A stretch of DNA of 64,000 nucleotides from Acholeplasmatales bacterium (GCA_017449215.1 JAFSJY010000087.1:1-64000), one strand, 5' to 3'. Counted from the stretch's first letter, positions 18,033 to 26,538 are shown. Numbers and translations are program-made. The notes: generated by a model from the sequence alone, not told the origin.

Positions 18033-18953
18033 TTATACATTGTGTAAGTTTGTTGTGTTTGTATCAACTGTTACTTCTTCAGTTGCATTTTCAGTTACTT
18101 CTTCTGAGTCCTCATTTTCAATTAAATCTACTGTATCATCCTTAAATACAGTTAAATTCTTAACACCCTTATAGATAGGCTCATAAATTAATACTGCTAG
18201 GAATACACTTAGGAATCCTGTAATTAATGAACCAGGAATCTTAGATGTAGCTGTTGCTAAAGATACTGTAAATCCATCATCTAAATCAGATACTAATACA
18301 TTGAATGTTCCTTCTAATAACCATCTTAAAATAAATTCACCAACAATATTAATTAATACTGCAGATAGAATTGCAAATAACGCTGCCTTTGATCTTGTAG
18401 ATAGCTTTCTTTCAAATACGATTGATAGTACAGTACCAATTGCGAATACTATAGAGAAGATTGGAATATATAATGAAATCTTTACTGTCTTACCACTTCC
18501 TAAGAAATTAGCAAAATTAGAAGATAAGCCATTAGAGAATCCAAAATCAGCAAAATCACCAGCTATAAATAATCCAAGTGAAATACCAAATATTAGTACA
18601 AAGAATGATGTAGCACCAATTAATAAATACTTTGTATTTAATTGCTTCTTTAAAATTAATCTAAATAAATAACCAACTAGGAAGCCTACTAGGAACTTTA
18701 ATATAAATGTTCTAATTATTGTTGATGGCTTAGATGTGTAATAAATTAAATCATATATACCCATACCTAAGCTACCTACAGCTCCACCTTCTAATCCACC
18801 TAATAATAAAGCCGCTATAATCATAACGAAATTACCTAAGTGAACCATATCTCCTGTTGGCATCTTAATCTGAATAAATACTCCTGCGAATGTTAATGCC
18901 GTAAATAATGCAATTACTGTTATCTTATTTAATACCTTTCTAGAATTGCTCAT
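18033..18953 (-). CDS. ECF transporter S component (vitamin or precursor uptake), C-terminally extended
   Basis: This integral membrane substrate-binding subunit of an energy-coupling-factor transporter has about six hydrophobic helices. The segment MVHLGNFVMIIAALLLGG...GSLGMGIYDLI matches the family's GD/GN-H-G first-helix pattern (PF07155/ECF-S-like). Start chosen: ATG at 18951-18953, preceded by GGGGTGA 7 bases away; the longer frame to 19022 lacks a ribosome site. That gives 306 residues, longer than the usual 170-200 because of an extra membrane segment block and an acidic Glu/Thr-rich tail. No riboswitch is seen upstream, so the substrate (riboflavin, pyrimidine or other vitamin) is not decided. 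The A, A' and T subunits are not in the window. Confidence 0.8.
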   Translation of the reverse strand: MSNSRKVLNKITVIALFTALTFAGVFIQIKMPTGDMVHLGNFVMIIAALLLGGLEGGAVGSLGMGIYDLIYYTSKPSTIIRTFILKFLVGFLVGYLFRLILKKQLNTKYLLIGATSFFVLIFGISLGLFIAGDFADFGFSNGLSSNFANFLGSGKTVKISLYIPIFSIVFAIGTVLSIVFERKLSTRSKAALFAILSAVLINIVGEFILRWLLEGTFNVLVSDLDDGFTVSLATATSKIPGSLITGFLSVFLAVLIYEPIYKGVKNLTVFKDDTVDLIENEDSEEVTENATEEVTVDTNTTNLHNV

Positions 18954-19055
18954 AAATAAATCACCCCAATTTCTAAATACAGCTTCTATTATAAATGTTT
19001 TTGAAACTATTAAAATATTCAATTTTGTTATTTTTTATGGTACCAGATTGAATAA

Positions 19056-19081
19056 AAAATAAGATGCATACTAAATGCATC
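19056..19081 (-). terminator. Terminator of ung
   Basis: Inverted repeat GATGCAT / ATGCATC between 19063 and 19081 overlaps the ung stop codon and is followed on the minus strand by TTATTTTTTA. Confidence 0.7.
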
Positions 19082-19728
19082 TATTTATACCACTTAATTG
19101 GTTCTAATCCTTTTGATATTAAAAAGTCATTAGTTTTAGAAAAAGGCTTTGAACCAAAGAATCCTCTATAGGCAGAAAGTGGAGATGGATGCTCACTTTC
19201 TACTATAAAATGATTGGGGTTATTTATATATTTCTTCTTTTGAATTGCCTTAGCTCCCCATAATATAAATACAATAGGATTATCTATTTTATCTAATTCC
19301 TTAATTAGATTATCTGTAAATGTTTCCCATCCCATATTCTTATGAGAATTCGCTTCACCATTTCTTACTGTTAAAACAGTATTTAATAATAGGACACCCT
19401 GCCGGCTCAAATATTCTAAATTACCATCCTGATTTATTTTTACATTTAAATCAGATTCCATTTCCTTATATATATTCTTTAAGGAAGGTGGTAGCTTATC
19501 GCATAATACAGAGAACGCTAAGCCATGAGCTTGATTTACTTCATGATATGGATCCTGTCCAAAGATAACTACCTTTATATTATTGAATGGTGTTAGCTGA
19601 AAGGCTCTAAATATTAAATCTCTTGATGGATGGCATAGATGATTTGAATATTCATCATCAACGAAATCCATTAGCTTATTATAATATTCCTTTTTTTCTT
19701 CATTAATAACAAATTCTTCAAATGTCAT
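19081..19728 (-). CDS. ung: Uracil-DNA glycosylase
   Basis: This family 1 UDG excises uracil from DNA. The 215-residue protein has the water-activating motif GQDPYH (about 57-62), LLNTVLTVR, ILWGAKA and the minor-groove loop HPSPLSAYRGF (about 180-190). All catalytic residues are present. AGGAGAG precedes the ATG. The gene lies between the gapA terminator and the ECF gene, with no strong promoter of its own visible, so it may depend on read-through from gapA. Confidence 0.97.
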   Translation of the reverse strand: MTFEEFVINEEKKEYYNKLMDFVDDEYSNHLCHPSRDLIFRAFQLTPFNNIKVVIFGQDPYHEVNQAHGLAFSVLCDKLPPSLKNIYKEMESDLNVKINQDGNLEYLSRQGVLLLNTVLTVRNGEANSHKNMGWETFTDNLIKELDKIDNPIVFILWGAKAIQKKKYINNPNHFIVESEHPSPLSAYRGFFGSKPFSKTNDFLISKGLEPIKWYK

Positions 19729-19741
19729 AAACTCTCTCCTA

Positions 19742-19772
19742 AAAAATAAAGGCTAAGCAATGCCTAGCCTTT
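19742..19772 (-). terminator. Terminator of gapA
   Basis: AAAGGCTA (19748-19755) / TAGCCTTT (19765-19772) stem, followed on the minus strand by TATTTTTTA. It lies about 10 bases past the gapA stop. Confidence 0.85.
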
Positions 19773-19781
19773 ATAACTTTT

Positions 19782-20813
19782 TTACTTTAATTCAGCGAAA
19801 TACTTAATAGTACGAACCATTTGGCTTGTATATGAATTTTCGTTATCATACCAAGAAACAACTTGTACTTGATAAGTATCCTCGTCAATCTTAGTTACCA
19901 TTGTTTGAGTTGCATCAAATAATGAACCATATCTCATACCTATAACGTCAGATGAAACGATTGGGTCTTCGTTATAACCGAATGAATCAGAAGCTGCAGC
20001 CTTCATAGCAGCGTTGATACCATCAATTGTAACATCCTTACCCTTAACTACTGCAACTAAAATAGTTGTAGAACCAGTAGCTACTGGAACTCTTTGAGCA
20101 GAACCAATTAGCTTACCGTTTAATTCAGGAATAACTAAACCGATTGCCTTAGCTGCACCAGTTGAGTTTGGAACGATGTTTGCAGCACCAGCTCTAGCAC
20201 GTCTTAAGTCACCCTTTCTGTGTGGACCATCAAGAATCATTTGGTCACCAGTGTAAGCATGAATTGTTGACATGATACCAGATTGAATTGGAGCATACTT
20301 GTTTAATGTGTCAGCCATAGGAGCTAAACAGTTAGTTGTACAAGATGCAGCAGAGATGATTTGATCATCCTTAGTTAATGTCTTTTCATTTACTGAGTAA
20401 ACGATAGTCTTAAGATCATTTCCTGCTGGAGCAGAAATAACAACCTTCTTAGCGCCGGCATTGATATGAGCCATTGCCTTTTCCTTCTTAGTATAGAAAC
20501 CAGTACATTCTAATACTACGTCTACATTTAATTCACCCCAAGGTAAATTGTTAGCGTCAGCTTGATCGTAGATAGTGATCTTCTTACCATCAACTACGAT
20601 GTAGTTCTCACCAGCTTCAACAGTGTGCTTGCCTTCGCCAATCTTTCCACAATAACCACCTTGTGCAGTGTCATACTTTAATAAGTTTGCTAACATTGCA
20701 GGAGCAGTTAAATCGTTAATTGCTACTACTTCATAACCTTCAGCATCGAACATTTGTCTGAAAGCTAAACGGCCGATACGACCGAAACCATTAATTGCTA
20801 CTTTAACAGCCAT
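19782..20813 (-). CDS. gapA: Glyceraldehyde-3-phosphate dehydrogenase (glycolytic)
   Basis: This enzyme oxidises glyceraldehyde-3-phosphate to 1,3-bisphosphoglycerate with NAD. The 343-residue protein has the Rossmann start [13 protein letters not shown], catalytic Cys in [10 protein letters not shown] near 156, and [28 protein letters not shown] in the substrate-binding region. It is monocistronic, with its own promoter and terminator. Its codon use is more biased than most neighbours, consistent with high expression. It supplies the NADH that AdhE (15218-17851) reoxidises, and both genes share upstream elements. Confidence 0.98.
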   Translation of the reverse strand: MAVKVAINGFGRIGRLAFRQMFDAEGYEVVAINDLTAPAMLANLLKYDTAQGGYCGKIGEGKHTVEAGENYIVVDGKKITIYDQADANNLPWGELNVDVVLECTGFYTKKEKAMAHINAGAKKVVISAPAGNDLKTIVYSVNEKTLTKDDQIISAASCTTNCLAPMADTLNKYAPIQSGIMSTIHAYTGDQMILDGPHRKGDLRRARAGAANIVPNSTGAAKAIGLVIPELNGKLIGSAQRVPVATGSTTILVAVVKGKDVTIDGINAAMKAAASDSFGYNEDPIVSSDVIGMRYGSLFDATQTMVTKIDEDTYQVQVVSWYDNENSYTSQMVRTIKYFAELK

Positions 20814-20860
20814 AATAATATTAATCCTCCTAAAATTAATGTGTAAATAATTACAAAATC

Positions 20861-20889
20861 ATTATACAACTACCATTTGTTAATATCAA
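20861..20889 (-). promoter_or_regulatory. gapA promoter
   Basis: TTGATA (complement of 20884-20889) and TATAAT (complement of 20861-20866) are exactly 17 bases apart. The -35 lies inside the palindrome ATTTGTTAATATCAACAAAT (20875-20894), which resembles a Rex operator but has a 2-base shorter spacer than the classical 18-bp site. Confidence 0.75.
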
Positions 20890-20923
20890 CAAATTTTGAC
20901 CAAACGAGCATTTTTATTTTTAA

Positions 20924-20964
20924 TGTAAACGTTATCATAACTATATTTCCGAAAACGTTTAAGT
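20924..20964 (-). promoter_or_regulatory. cre site and shared 17-mer upstream of gapA
   Basis: TGTAAACGTTATCA (20924-20937) fits the CcpA consensus TGWNANCGNTNWCA at every defined position. Twenty-six bases further upstream (centre to centre), TCCGAAAACGTTTAAGT (20948-20964) is identical to the sequence at 17975-17991 ahead of adhE. Both contain the AAACGTTT-type LacI-family core. A position upstream of the -35 would suit activation by CcpA. Confidence 0.65.
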
Positions 20965-20968
20965 AATT

Positions 20969-21745
20969 TCAGTCTTTTGAGATAATAAATGTCCTATTTA
21001 TTCTTTTAATAAAGCTTAATTGCTCATGGTATCCCATTTTAATATTATTCTTTTTATAATCTATTATCATTGATTCTAAATGATTTTGCTTATATGTAAT
21101 ATTATCTGCGGTAATATACACATCAGTTTCATTAGAATTAACCTCAAGTCTTATTCTTCTTTCATCTGATAATACTAAAGGTGAAGATAATGTTTTATAA
21201 GCATTTGAGTTAATACTTGCTATCTCTGTTAGCTGCATCAATTTTAAAGATGTATCTACTACAGATCCATTTAATGACTTATTATAGGCAGTTGAACCAA
21301 ATGGAGTAGATATTGCCAAGCCAGTACCTCTAAATCTTTCAAAATATTCATCATCAATATAAACATCTATTCTTAATGTTCTACCTGGAGATAAAATAGT
21401 GACTTCATTTATAGCAAAATCATTCTTATTCCCATCAGAATCTGTAAATGATGCTTCTAATGAATCTAGGTAATCAACCTTATATTTATTATTATTAATA
21501 TCATCTATTAATATATCTAATTTATCTGAATCATAATTAGCAAAGAATCCTAGGTGTCCTGTATGAACTCCAAAGATTATAGCATCAGGATATTTATGAA
21601 CAGCTGTTAGAATTGTTCCATCTCCACCTACTGCTATAACAATTTTTGGATTTATTTCATTCTTATTTAATTTGATTTTAGATTCTAAAAAATCCTTTAT
21701 TTCTCTAGATTTTTCATCATCCCTAATGACAAACGCATAGCTCAT
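20969..21745 (-). CDS. nadK: NAD kinase
   Basis: This kinase phosphorylates NAD to NADP, the only known route to NADP. Start chosen: ATG at 21743-21745 after GGAGG with 8-base spacing; the longer TTG frame to 21760 contains that ribosome site. The resulting 258 residues are typical. The family GGDGT motif appears as VGGDGTILTAV (about 40-50), followed by NEVTILSPGR and STPFGSTAYNKSL. It completes the NAD pathway encoded at 30619-37208. The neighbouring divergent CYTH gene is also a common neighbour of nadK in Firmicutes. Confidence 0.95.
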   Translation of the reverse strand: MSYAFVIRDDEKSREIKDFLESKIKLNKNEINPKIVIAVGGDGTILTAVHKYPDAIIFGVHTGHLGFFANYDSDKLDILIDDINNNKYKVDYLDSLEASFTDSDGNKNDFAINEVTILSPGRTLRIDVYIDDEYFERFRGTGLAISTPFGSTAYNKSLNGSVVDTSLKLMQLTEIASINSNAYKTLSSPLVLSDERRIRLEVNSNETDVYITADNITYKQNHLESMIIDYKKNNIKMGYHEQLSFIKRINRTFIISKD

Positions 21746-21792
21746 ACGGAATACCTCCAAATGTCAAATCTAGGACTATTTTAACACAAGTA

Positions 21793-21821
21793 TTGATTTT
21801 TTAAAATAAATATTAGATAAT
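21793..21821 (+). promoter_or_regulatory. Promoter of CYTH gene
   Basis: TTGATT (21793-21798) and GATAAT (21816-21821) are separated by exactly 17 bases, with the predicted start near 21828. Confidence 0.65.
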
Positions 21822-21832
21822 AAAGGAGAACA

Positions 21833-21852
21833 TTATGTAAAGGTTTACATAA
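21833..21852 (+). promoter_or_regulatory. Palindrome at the 5' end of the CYTH transcript
   Basis: TTATGTAAA-GG-TTTACATAA has perfect 9-bp arms immediately after the predicted transcription start. It is either an operator or a 5' stabilising hairpin of the mRNA; the sequence does not decide. Confidence 0.45.
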
Positions 21853-21870
21853 ATGTCTGAGGGAAAGATT

Positions 21871-22413
21871 ATGTATTTAAATAAGGAAATTGAATTTAAG
21901 TCATTTATATCTGAGGCTAAATACAATGAGCTTTTAGAGAAATTTGGATTAGACAATAATGTCTTTGCTCAAACAAATCATTATTTCGATACTCCAGATA
22001 CTAAATTGCTTCAGGAGAAAACAGTCTTAAGAATTAGACAAAAGGGTAACAACTTCAAGATTACTAAGAAAACAAGAGCCGAGGTTGGTGCTAATGAAAC
22101 ACATATTCTTATTTCTAAGGAAAAAGCCTTAGAATATTTAAAGAACGGATTTGACGGTTCTATTATAGGTGTTCCATATTATGTTAATAAGATTGCTGAA
22201 TTAACTACATATAGAGTATCTACTCCTTATAAGAATGGTGTTCTATTCTTTGATAAGAGTGAATATTATGGAAAGACTGATTATGAAATTGAATATGAGG
22301 TTGATGACGATAAGGTAGGATATAATGATTTCTTAAGCTTCCTTAAGGAATACAATGTTGAATATAAAGAATCAATCAGAAAATCAAAGAGAGCATATGA
22401 CAATAGAAAATAG
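21871..22413 (+). CDS. CYTH domain protein (YjbK-like, polyphosphate/triphosphate tunnel)
   Basis: This member of the triphosphate tunnel metalloenzyme superfamily acts on or senses triphosphate or polyphosphate ligands. The defining ExExK motif appears as EIEFK near the N-terminus, followed by NHYFDTPD, LRIRQKGNNFKITKK and EIEYEVDD, the alternating charged strands lining the tunnel. Start chosen: ATG at 21871 preceded by GAGGG with 7-base spacing, giving 180 residues; the ATG at 21853 would add six residues but lacks a good site. YjbK-type proteins neighbour nadK in Firmicutes, as here. The cellular ligand is not determined. Confidence 0.87.
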   Translation: MYLNKEIEFKSFISEAKYNELLEKFGLDNNVFAQTNHYFDTPDTKLLQEKTVLRIRQKGNNFKITKKTRAEVGANETHILISKEKALEYLKNGFDGSIIGVPYYVNKIAELTTYRVSTPYKNGVLFFDKSEYYGKTDYEIEYEVDDDKVGYNDFLSFLKEYNVEYKESIRKSKRAYDNRK

Positions 22414-22430
22414 CATACGCTCTTTTCTTT
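22389..22430 (+). terminator. Terminator of CYTH gene
   Basis: GAGAGCATATG (22389-22399) pairs with CATACGCTCT (22413-22422) with one G-U pair, enclosing the stop codon, followed by TTTTCTTTTTTT. Confidence 0.8.
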
Positions 22431-22457
22431 TTTTAATATAAATGATATAATTCATTT

Positions 22458-22630
22458 AGTACTTTATATTATCTAATATTTAAGCGACTAGGGGATAGTG
22501 AAAGCCTTAGAATGATATATAAGGGAATTGGGTTAATTACAATTTTAGATTAAAGAGCTGACTTGTCAGAATTAAGGTGGCACCGCGCTTACAAGCGTCC
22601 TTAAGAATTTTATTCTTTTGGCGCTTTTTT
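22458..22630 (+). promoter_or_regulatory. T-box leader of trpS
   Basis: The T-box AAGGTGGCACCGCG is at 22574-22587. The terminator that follows (22593-22630) has AAGCG/CGCTT outer arms, an AAGAAT/ATTCTT inner stem and a T run. A TGG specifier fits at 22529-22531 in GAATTGGGTT, matching tryptophan. The 5' boundary is set from a TATAAT at 22446-22451 and is uncertain, since no good -35 is present and the upstream sequence is the previous gene's terminator. The leader is short for a T-box. Uncharged tRNA-Trp should relieve termination. Confidence 0.9.
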
Positions 22631-22650
22631 ATTTATAGGAGGGGTTTAAA

Positions 22651-23649
22651 ATGAGATTATTATCTGGTATTCAGCCTAGTGGTAATATTACACTTGGCAA
22701 CTATTTAGGAGCTTTAAAGAATTTCGTAAAGCTACAGGATAAGGAGGAAATTACAGACTTTCTAGTATTCGTAGCTGATATGCATGCTATTACTGTTCCA
22801 CAGGATAAGCAAGCATTAAGACAAAACATTAAATCATTAGTAGCTACATATTTAGCTTGTGGCTTAAATCCTGAAAAGGTTCATATTTTTATTCAATCAG
22901 AGGTTCCAGCACATGCACAACTTGGTTGGGTATTACAATGTAATGGCTATATTGGTGAGCTAGAAAGAATGACTCAATTTAAGGATAAAAAGGAAAAGCA
23001 GGTTGCTGGTGTATCAGTAGGCCTATTAACATATCCTTCATTAATGGCAGCCGATATTCTTCTTTATGATGCTGATGCGGTACCTGTTGGTCAAGACCAA
23101 AAGCAGCATCTAGAGCTAACTAGAACATTAGCTGAAAGATTTAATAATAAATATGGTGATACATTCATTGTACCAGAGCCATATATCGCAGAGGCTGGTG
23201 CGAAGGTTATGTCATTAACTGAGCCAACAAAGAAAATGTCTAAATCAGATCCTAATCCAAAGGCATATATTGCTTTATTAGATGATATTAATGTAGCTAA
23301 GAAAAAGATTAAATCAGCTGTAACTGATTCAGATGGTAAAATTGCATTTGATACAGTTAATAAGCCTGGTATTTCAAATCTATTAACTATTCTATCTTGC
23401 TTAACTAATACTTCTATTAAGGATTTAGTAGAAAAATATAAGGATTCTAATTATGCAACATTTAAGGAAGATGTAGCTAACGCAGTAGCTAATGAATTAG
23501 AGCCAATCCAAAAGAGATATAATGAATTAATTAATTCACCTAAGCTAGATGAAATATTAAATGAAGGTAGAGATTATGCTAATTATTTAGCAAATAAGAA
23601 AATATCTAAGGTTTATAATAAAGTAGGCTTAGGAAGAAAAACAAAATAA
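22651..23649 (+). CDS. trpS: Tryptophanyl-tRNA synthetase
   Basis: This class I synthetase charges tRNA-Trp. The 332-residue protein has the N-terminal SGIQPSGNITLGNYLGAL (the class I HIGH-like site is GNYLG), the tryptophan-site DADAVPVGQDQKQHLEL and the KMSKS loop as KKMSKSDPN near 196-204. Length and motifs are standard. The Shine-Dalgarno AGGAGGGG precedes the ATG. Expression is controlled by the T-box leader. Its TAA overlaps the next gene's ATG by one base. Confidence 0.98.
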   Translation: MRLLSGIQPSGNITLGNYLGALKNFVKLQDKEEITDFLVFVADMHAITVPQDKQALRQNIKSLVATYLACGLNPEKVHIFIQSEVPAHAQLGWVLQCNGYIGELERMTQFKDKKEKQVAGVSVGLLTYPSLMAADILLYDADAVPVGQDQKQHLELTRTLAERFNNKYGDTFIVPEPYIAEAGAKVMSLTEPTKKMSKSDPNPKAYIALLDDINVAKKKIKSAVTDSDGKIAFDTVNKPGISNLLTILSCLTNTSIKDLVEKYKDSNYATFKEDVANAVANELEPIQKRYNELINSPKLDEILNEGRDYANYLANKKISKVYNKVGLGRKTK

Positions 23650-23951
23650 TGAAAATAATAGATACAATTGAGAATTTAAATCTTCAGCTTGATGATCCTA
23701 ATTGTCAGGAGCTTTCTAAAAAGCTAAAGAAAAAATATTCTATCTTAGGTAATCTATTCTTCTATATAGGATTAATTATTTCTATTTCTTCTCTTATTGT
23801 AATTATTACTATTTCTGTTTATGCAATTGTAGAAAAGAAAATTATCTATTGGCATATGTTCTTAATAATTGGAATGCTTATCTTTGCTATTATGGCAATT
23901 ATAGGCAAAATCTTCCAATCACTCGCAAAGTCAATAATAATAAAAAAATAA
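23649..23951 (+). CDS. Small two-helix membrane protein, unknown
   Basis: The 100-residue protein has a charged N-terminal 36 residues, a hydrophobic helix at about 37-61, a short basic loop (EKKI), and a second helix at about 67-90. Both ends are predicted cytoplasmic or both outside. It is translationally coupled to trpS through TAATG and should be controlled by the same T-box. I recognise no family. It resembles small YlaC/DUF-type membrane proteins only in layout. Confidence 0.7.
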   Translation: MKIIDTIENLNLQLDDPNCQELSKKLKKKYSILGNLFFYIGLIISISSLIVIITISVYAIVEKKIIYWHMFLIIGMLIFAIMAIIGKIFQSLAKSIIIKK

Positions 23952-23977
23952 CGGTTAGCACTAACCGTTAATTTTTT
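23949..23977. terminator. Bidirectional terminator between convergent genes
   Basis: AACGGTTAG (23950-23958) / CTAACCGTT (23961-23969) is a perfect 9-bp stem with A-rich and T-rich flanks on either side. It serves the trpS transcript (plus) and the rny-ymcA transcript (minus), and it overlaps both stop regions. Confidence 0.88.
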
Positions 23978-24287
23978 TGTCTATTTGATATTCAACCTCT
24001 TTAACAAAGCTATTAATCATTTGATCAACATAATTCATTAATTCTAAATATTCCTCTACAAATGGAATATCTAATAATTCCTGATTTAATCTTTTATATT
24101 CGTCCTCAAAAACCTTTAATTGATTTATTTGATTAAACTCTCTTGCGTTTACTAATTGCTTTTGAACATTCTTTATTTCATCAAATTTATTAATAATCTT
24201 TTCATTTGATTCAATATAATTTTTTAATTCCTTTAGTCTAATAACCTCTGGAATATTATTGAAATAATCTAATAGCTTATTATTCAA
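23961..24287 (-). CDS. ymcA: YmcA (RicA)-like protein, YlbF/YmcA family
   Basis: This 108-residue all-helical protein matches the YlbF/YmcA family, whose Bacillus members form the RicA-RicF-RicT complex that modulates RNase Y. The recognisable pattern is IPEVIRLKELKNYIESNEKI followed by VQKQLVNAREF and a C-terminal helix. It overlaps the miaB 3' end by 8 bases. Location in one cluster with rny supports a link to RNA processing. Partner proteins RicF and RicT are not in this window. Confidence 0.85.
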   Translation of the reverse strand: MNNKLLDYFNNIPEVIRLKELKNYIESNEKIINKFDEIKNVQKQLVNAREFNQINQLKVFEDEYKRLNQELLDIPFVEEYLELMNYVDQMINSFVKEVEYQIDKKING

Positions 24288-25728
24288 CTAAATCACCAAT
24301 CATAAACCAGCTCTTAGCATCAGTTATTTTAACCTTAACAATTTTACCAATTAAGGATTTATCATCTGATTTAAAATGAGTAAGCTTATTATGCTTAGAA
24401 TATCCTGATAGCATACCTAAATCTGATTTAGATTCACCATCTACTAATACCTCAACTACCTGTCCTACAAATCTTTGAGTACCTCTTAAATAGCCCTCAT
24501 CTACTGCTTCCTTTAATTGGTTAAACCATACATGCTTTTCTTCTTCAGAAATTGGGTCTTCCATTTTCGCTGCTGGTGTACCCTCTCTTTTAGAATAAAT
24601 AAATGTAAATGCACCCTCAAAGCCAGCTTCCTTAACTAAAGTTAGGGTATCATTAAATTCTTCCTTTGTTTCACCAGGGAAGCCAACAATGATATCAGTT
24701 GTAATAGAAATACCAGGAATTTCTTCATTTAATCTTTTAATCTTATAAAGATATTCCTCTCTTGTATATTTTCTATTCATTATCTTTAATACTCTATCAT
24801 TACCAGATTGAACTGGGAAATGCAGATGAGGCATAACTGATTTACATGTTGCCATTGCATTAATTGCATTTTCATCCATATCTCTTGGGTGAGGTGATGT
24901 AAATCTTACTCTTTCAATACCAGTTTTATCAATATCTCTTAATAAGTCACCAAATGTATATTCACCATTATTAATGTCCTTACCATAGGCATTTACATTT
25001 TGACCTAATAGAGTAATTTCCTTATAGCCCTTTTCTACTAATTCCTTAACCTCAGCTAGGATATCCTCCTTAGCTCTAGATCTTTCTCTACCTCTTGTAT
25101 AAGGTACGATACAATATGTACAGAATTCATCACAACCATACATAATATGAACCCATGCCTTAAATGTAGATTCTCTTACCTTTGGAGCACTTTCTAAAAT
25201 ATTACCTTCAGTAGATAATACCTCTACTGCCTTTTCCTTAGTAAAATATGCTTGGTAAATAAGCTTTGGTAAATTACCTCTATTATGAGTACCAAAGATT
25301 ATATCTACAAACGGATATGATTCAATAAGCTTTTGAGTCGCATTCTCCTCCTGTGGCATACATCCACAAATACCTATTAGCATATCAGGATGATTTCTCT
25401 TTCTTCCCTTTAATTGACCTAATACTCCCCAAATTCTTTGTTCTGCATTTTCTCTTACAGCACAAGTATTTAGTAGTACTACATCTGCCTCTAGTGGATC
25501 CTCGGCGTGCTTATATCCAACAGATTCTAAGATACCTGCCATAATTTCTGAGTCAGCCTCATTACCCTGACAACCATATGTATAAATATAATATGTCTTA
25601 CCATCACCTAGATGAGCATATTTATCCTCTACCTTATATTTAATTGTTTCAGTTTTAAAATTTCTTCTTAAACGTGCTTCCTTTAATGAAGGTAGCACCA
25701 TATTTTCCTTATTAACACACTTTGCCAT
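24280..25728 (-). CDS. miaB: tRNA-2-methylthio-N6-dimethylallyladenosine synthase MiaB
   Basis: This radical-SAM methylthiotransferase adds the ms2 group to i6A37 in tRNA; MiaA at 57549-58439 makes its substrate. The 482-residue protein has an N-terminal UPF0004 domain (YTYGCQGNEADSE with cluster cysteines, LNTCAVRENAEQR, GCMPQEE) and radical-SAM CxxxCxxC in GCDEFCTYCIVPYTRGRERSR. It ends in a TRAM domain (about 410-480). All cluster cysteines are present. The gene lies between ymdB and ymcA, as in Bacillus (ymcB-ymcA). Confidence 0.96.
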   Translation of the reverse strand: MAKCVNKENMVLPSLKEARLRRNFKTETIKYKVEDKYAHLGDGKTYYIYTYGCQGNEADSEIMAGILESVGYKHAEDPLEADVVLLNTCAVRENAEQRIWGVLGQLKGRKRNHPDMLIGICGCMPQEENATQKLIESYPFVDIIFGTHNRGNLPKLIYQAYFTKEKAVEVLSTEGNILESAPKVRESTFKAWVHIMYGCDEFCTYCIVPYTRGRERSRAKEDILAEVKELVEKGYKEITLLGQNVNAYGKDINNGEYTFGDLLRDIDKTGIERVRFTSPHPRDMDENAINAMATCKSVMPHLHFPVQSGNDRVLKIMNRKYTREEYLYKIKRLNEEIPGISITTDIIVGFPGETKEEFNDTLTLVKEAGFEGAFTFIYSKREGTPAAKMEDPISEEEKHVWFNQLKEAVDEGYLRGTQRFVGQVVEVLVDGESKSDLGMLSGYSKHNKLTHFKSDDKSLIGKIVKVKITDAKSWFMIGDLVE

Positions 25729-25751
25729 AATACAACCTCTTTTAAATAACG

Positions 25752-25766
25752 AGAGTATTATACTCT
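25752..25766 (-). promoter_or_regulatory. Short palindrome between ymdB and miaB
   Basis: AGAGTATTATACTCT is a perfect 15-base palindrome (7-bp arms, 1-base centre) covering the ymdB stop codon. It also contains TATAAT on the minus strand about 30 bases ahead of the miaB start. It could be a weak internal promoter, an operator or an mRNA hairpin. Confidence 0.35.
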
Positions 25767-26519
25767 AACTTTAAGATTTAATCTAGTTATTTTATTTACT
25801 GTATCTAAATCTAAAATTACTCCATTAATTCTATAATATTCTGATTTAGCTACACTTGATTTTTCATATACTCCAGTTTTAAATCTTCTTAATATTGTTT
25901 CAATATCATCACCAATGACAGAATCATAAGGACCATTCATTCCAATATCTGTAATATAGCAGGTATTTTTATATACCTCCTCATCAGCAGTTTGAACATG
26001 AGTATGAGTACCTATAATAGCATCTACTCTTCCTGCAAACTCATACATAAATGCCTTTTTTTCTGATGTGGCATCACCATGGAAATCTACAATAATCTTA
26101 TCAGCCTTGATATCCTTCAATAATCTTTCCATTGTTTTAAAAGGACAATCTAGTGGAGTATTTGAATATACTCTACCTAGCATATTAACGATAGCGATTC
26201 TTTTATCGTTATATTTAATATATAAAACATCCTTACCATATTCAGTATTTAAATTAGCAGGACGACAAATAGTGGCATCGTTAATATAATCCTTTATTTC
26301 AGATTTAGAATACGTATGATTACCCATAGACATTCCCTGAATACCTATAGTCTTTAATTCCTTATAATGCTTTTCTGATAAGCCTAGGCCACCAGTAACA
26401 TTTTCGGCATTAGCTAAAACAATATTGATGCCATATTCCTTTTTAATTGACTCTAAATTGTTTTTTAATACTGCAATAGTATTTTCACCTACTATATCTC
26501 CTAAATAAAGAATTTTCAT
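25758..26519 (-). CDS. ymdB: YmdB-type metallophosphoesterase (2',3'-cyclic nucleotide phosphodiesterase family)
   Basis: This is a calcineurin-like phosphoesterase. Metal-ligand motifs are GDIVGE (start), NAENVTGGLGLS, MGNHTYS, DFHGDATSEK and GTHTHVQTADE. Start chosen: ATG at 26517-26519 after GGGGTGA, giving 253 residues; the longer frame to 26555 reads through the hairpin behind rny and the ribosome site. Bacillus YmdB hydrolyses 2',3'-cAMP and affects biofilm/motility decisions and RNase Y output. The rny-ymdB adjacency is conserved. Confidence 0.92.
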   Translation of the reverse strand: MKILYLGDIVGENTIAVLKNNLESIKKEYGINIVLANAENVTGGLGLSEKHYKELKTIGIQGMSMGNHTYSKSEIKDYINDATICRPANLNTEYGKDVLYIKYNDKRIAIVNMLGRVYSNTPLDCPFKTMERLLKDIKADKIIVDFHGDATSEKKAFMYEFAGRVDAIIGTHTHVQTADEEVYKNTCYITDIGMNGPYDSVIGDDIETILRRFKTGVYEKSSVAKSEYYRINGVILDLDTVNKITRLNLKVRV

Positions 26520-26538
26520 ACATTTCACCCCTTTGAAA

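Noticed and set aside
21822-21841. Ribosome site followed by ATG-TAA, a possible start-stop leader peptide before the CYTH gene
   Set aside because: The predicted promoter (21793-21821) places the transcript start at about 21828, so the apparent ribosome site would not be in the mRNA; the ATG-TAA is part of the palindrome.
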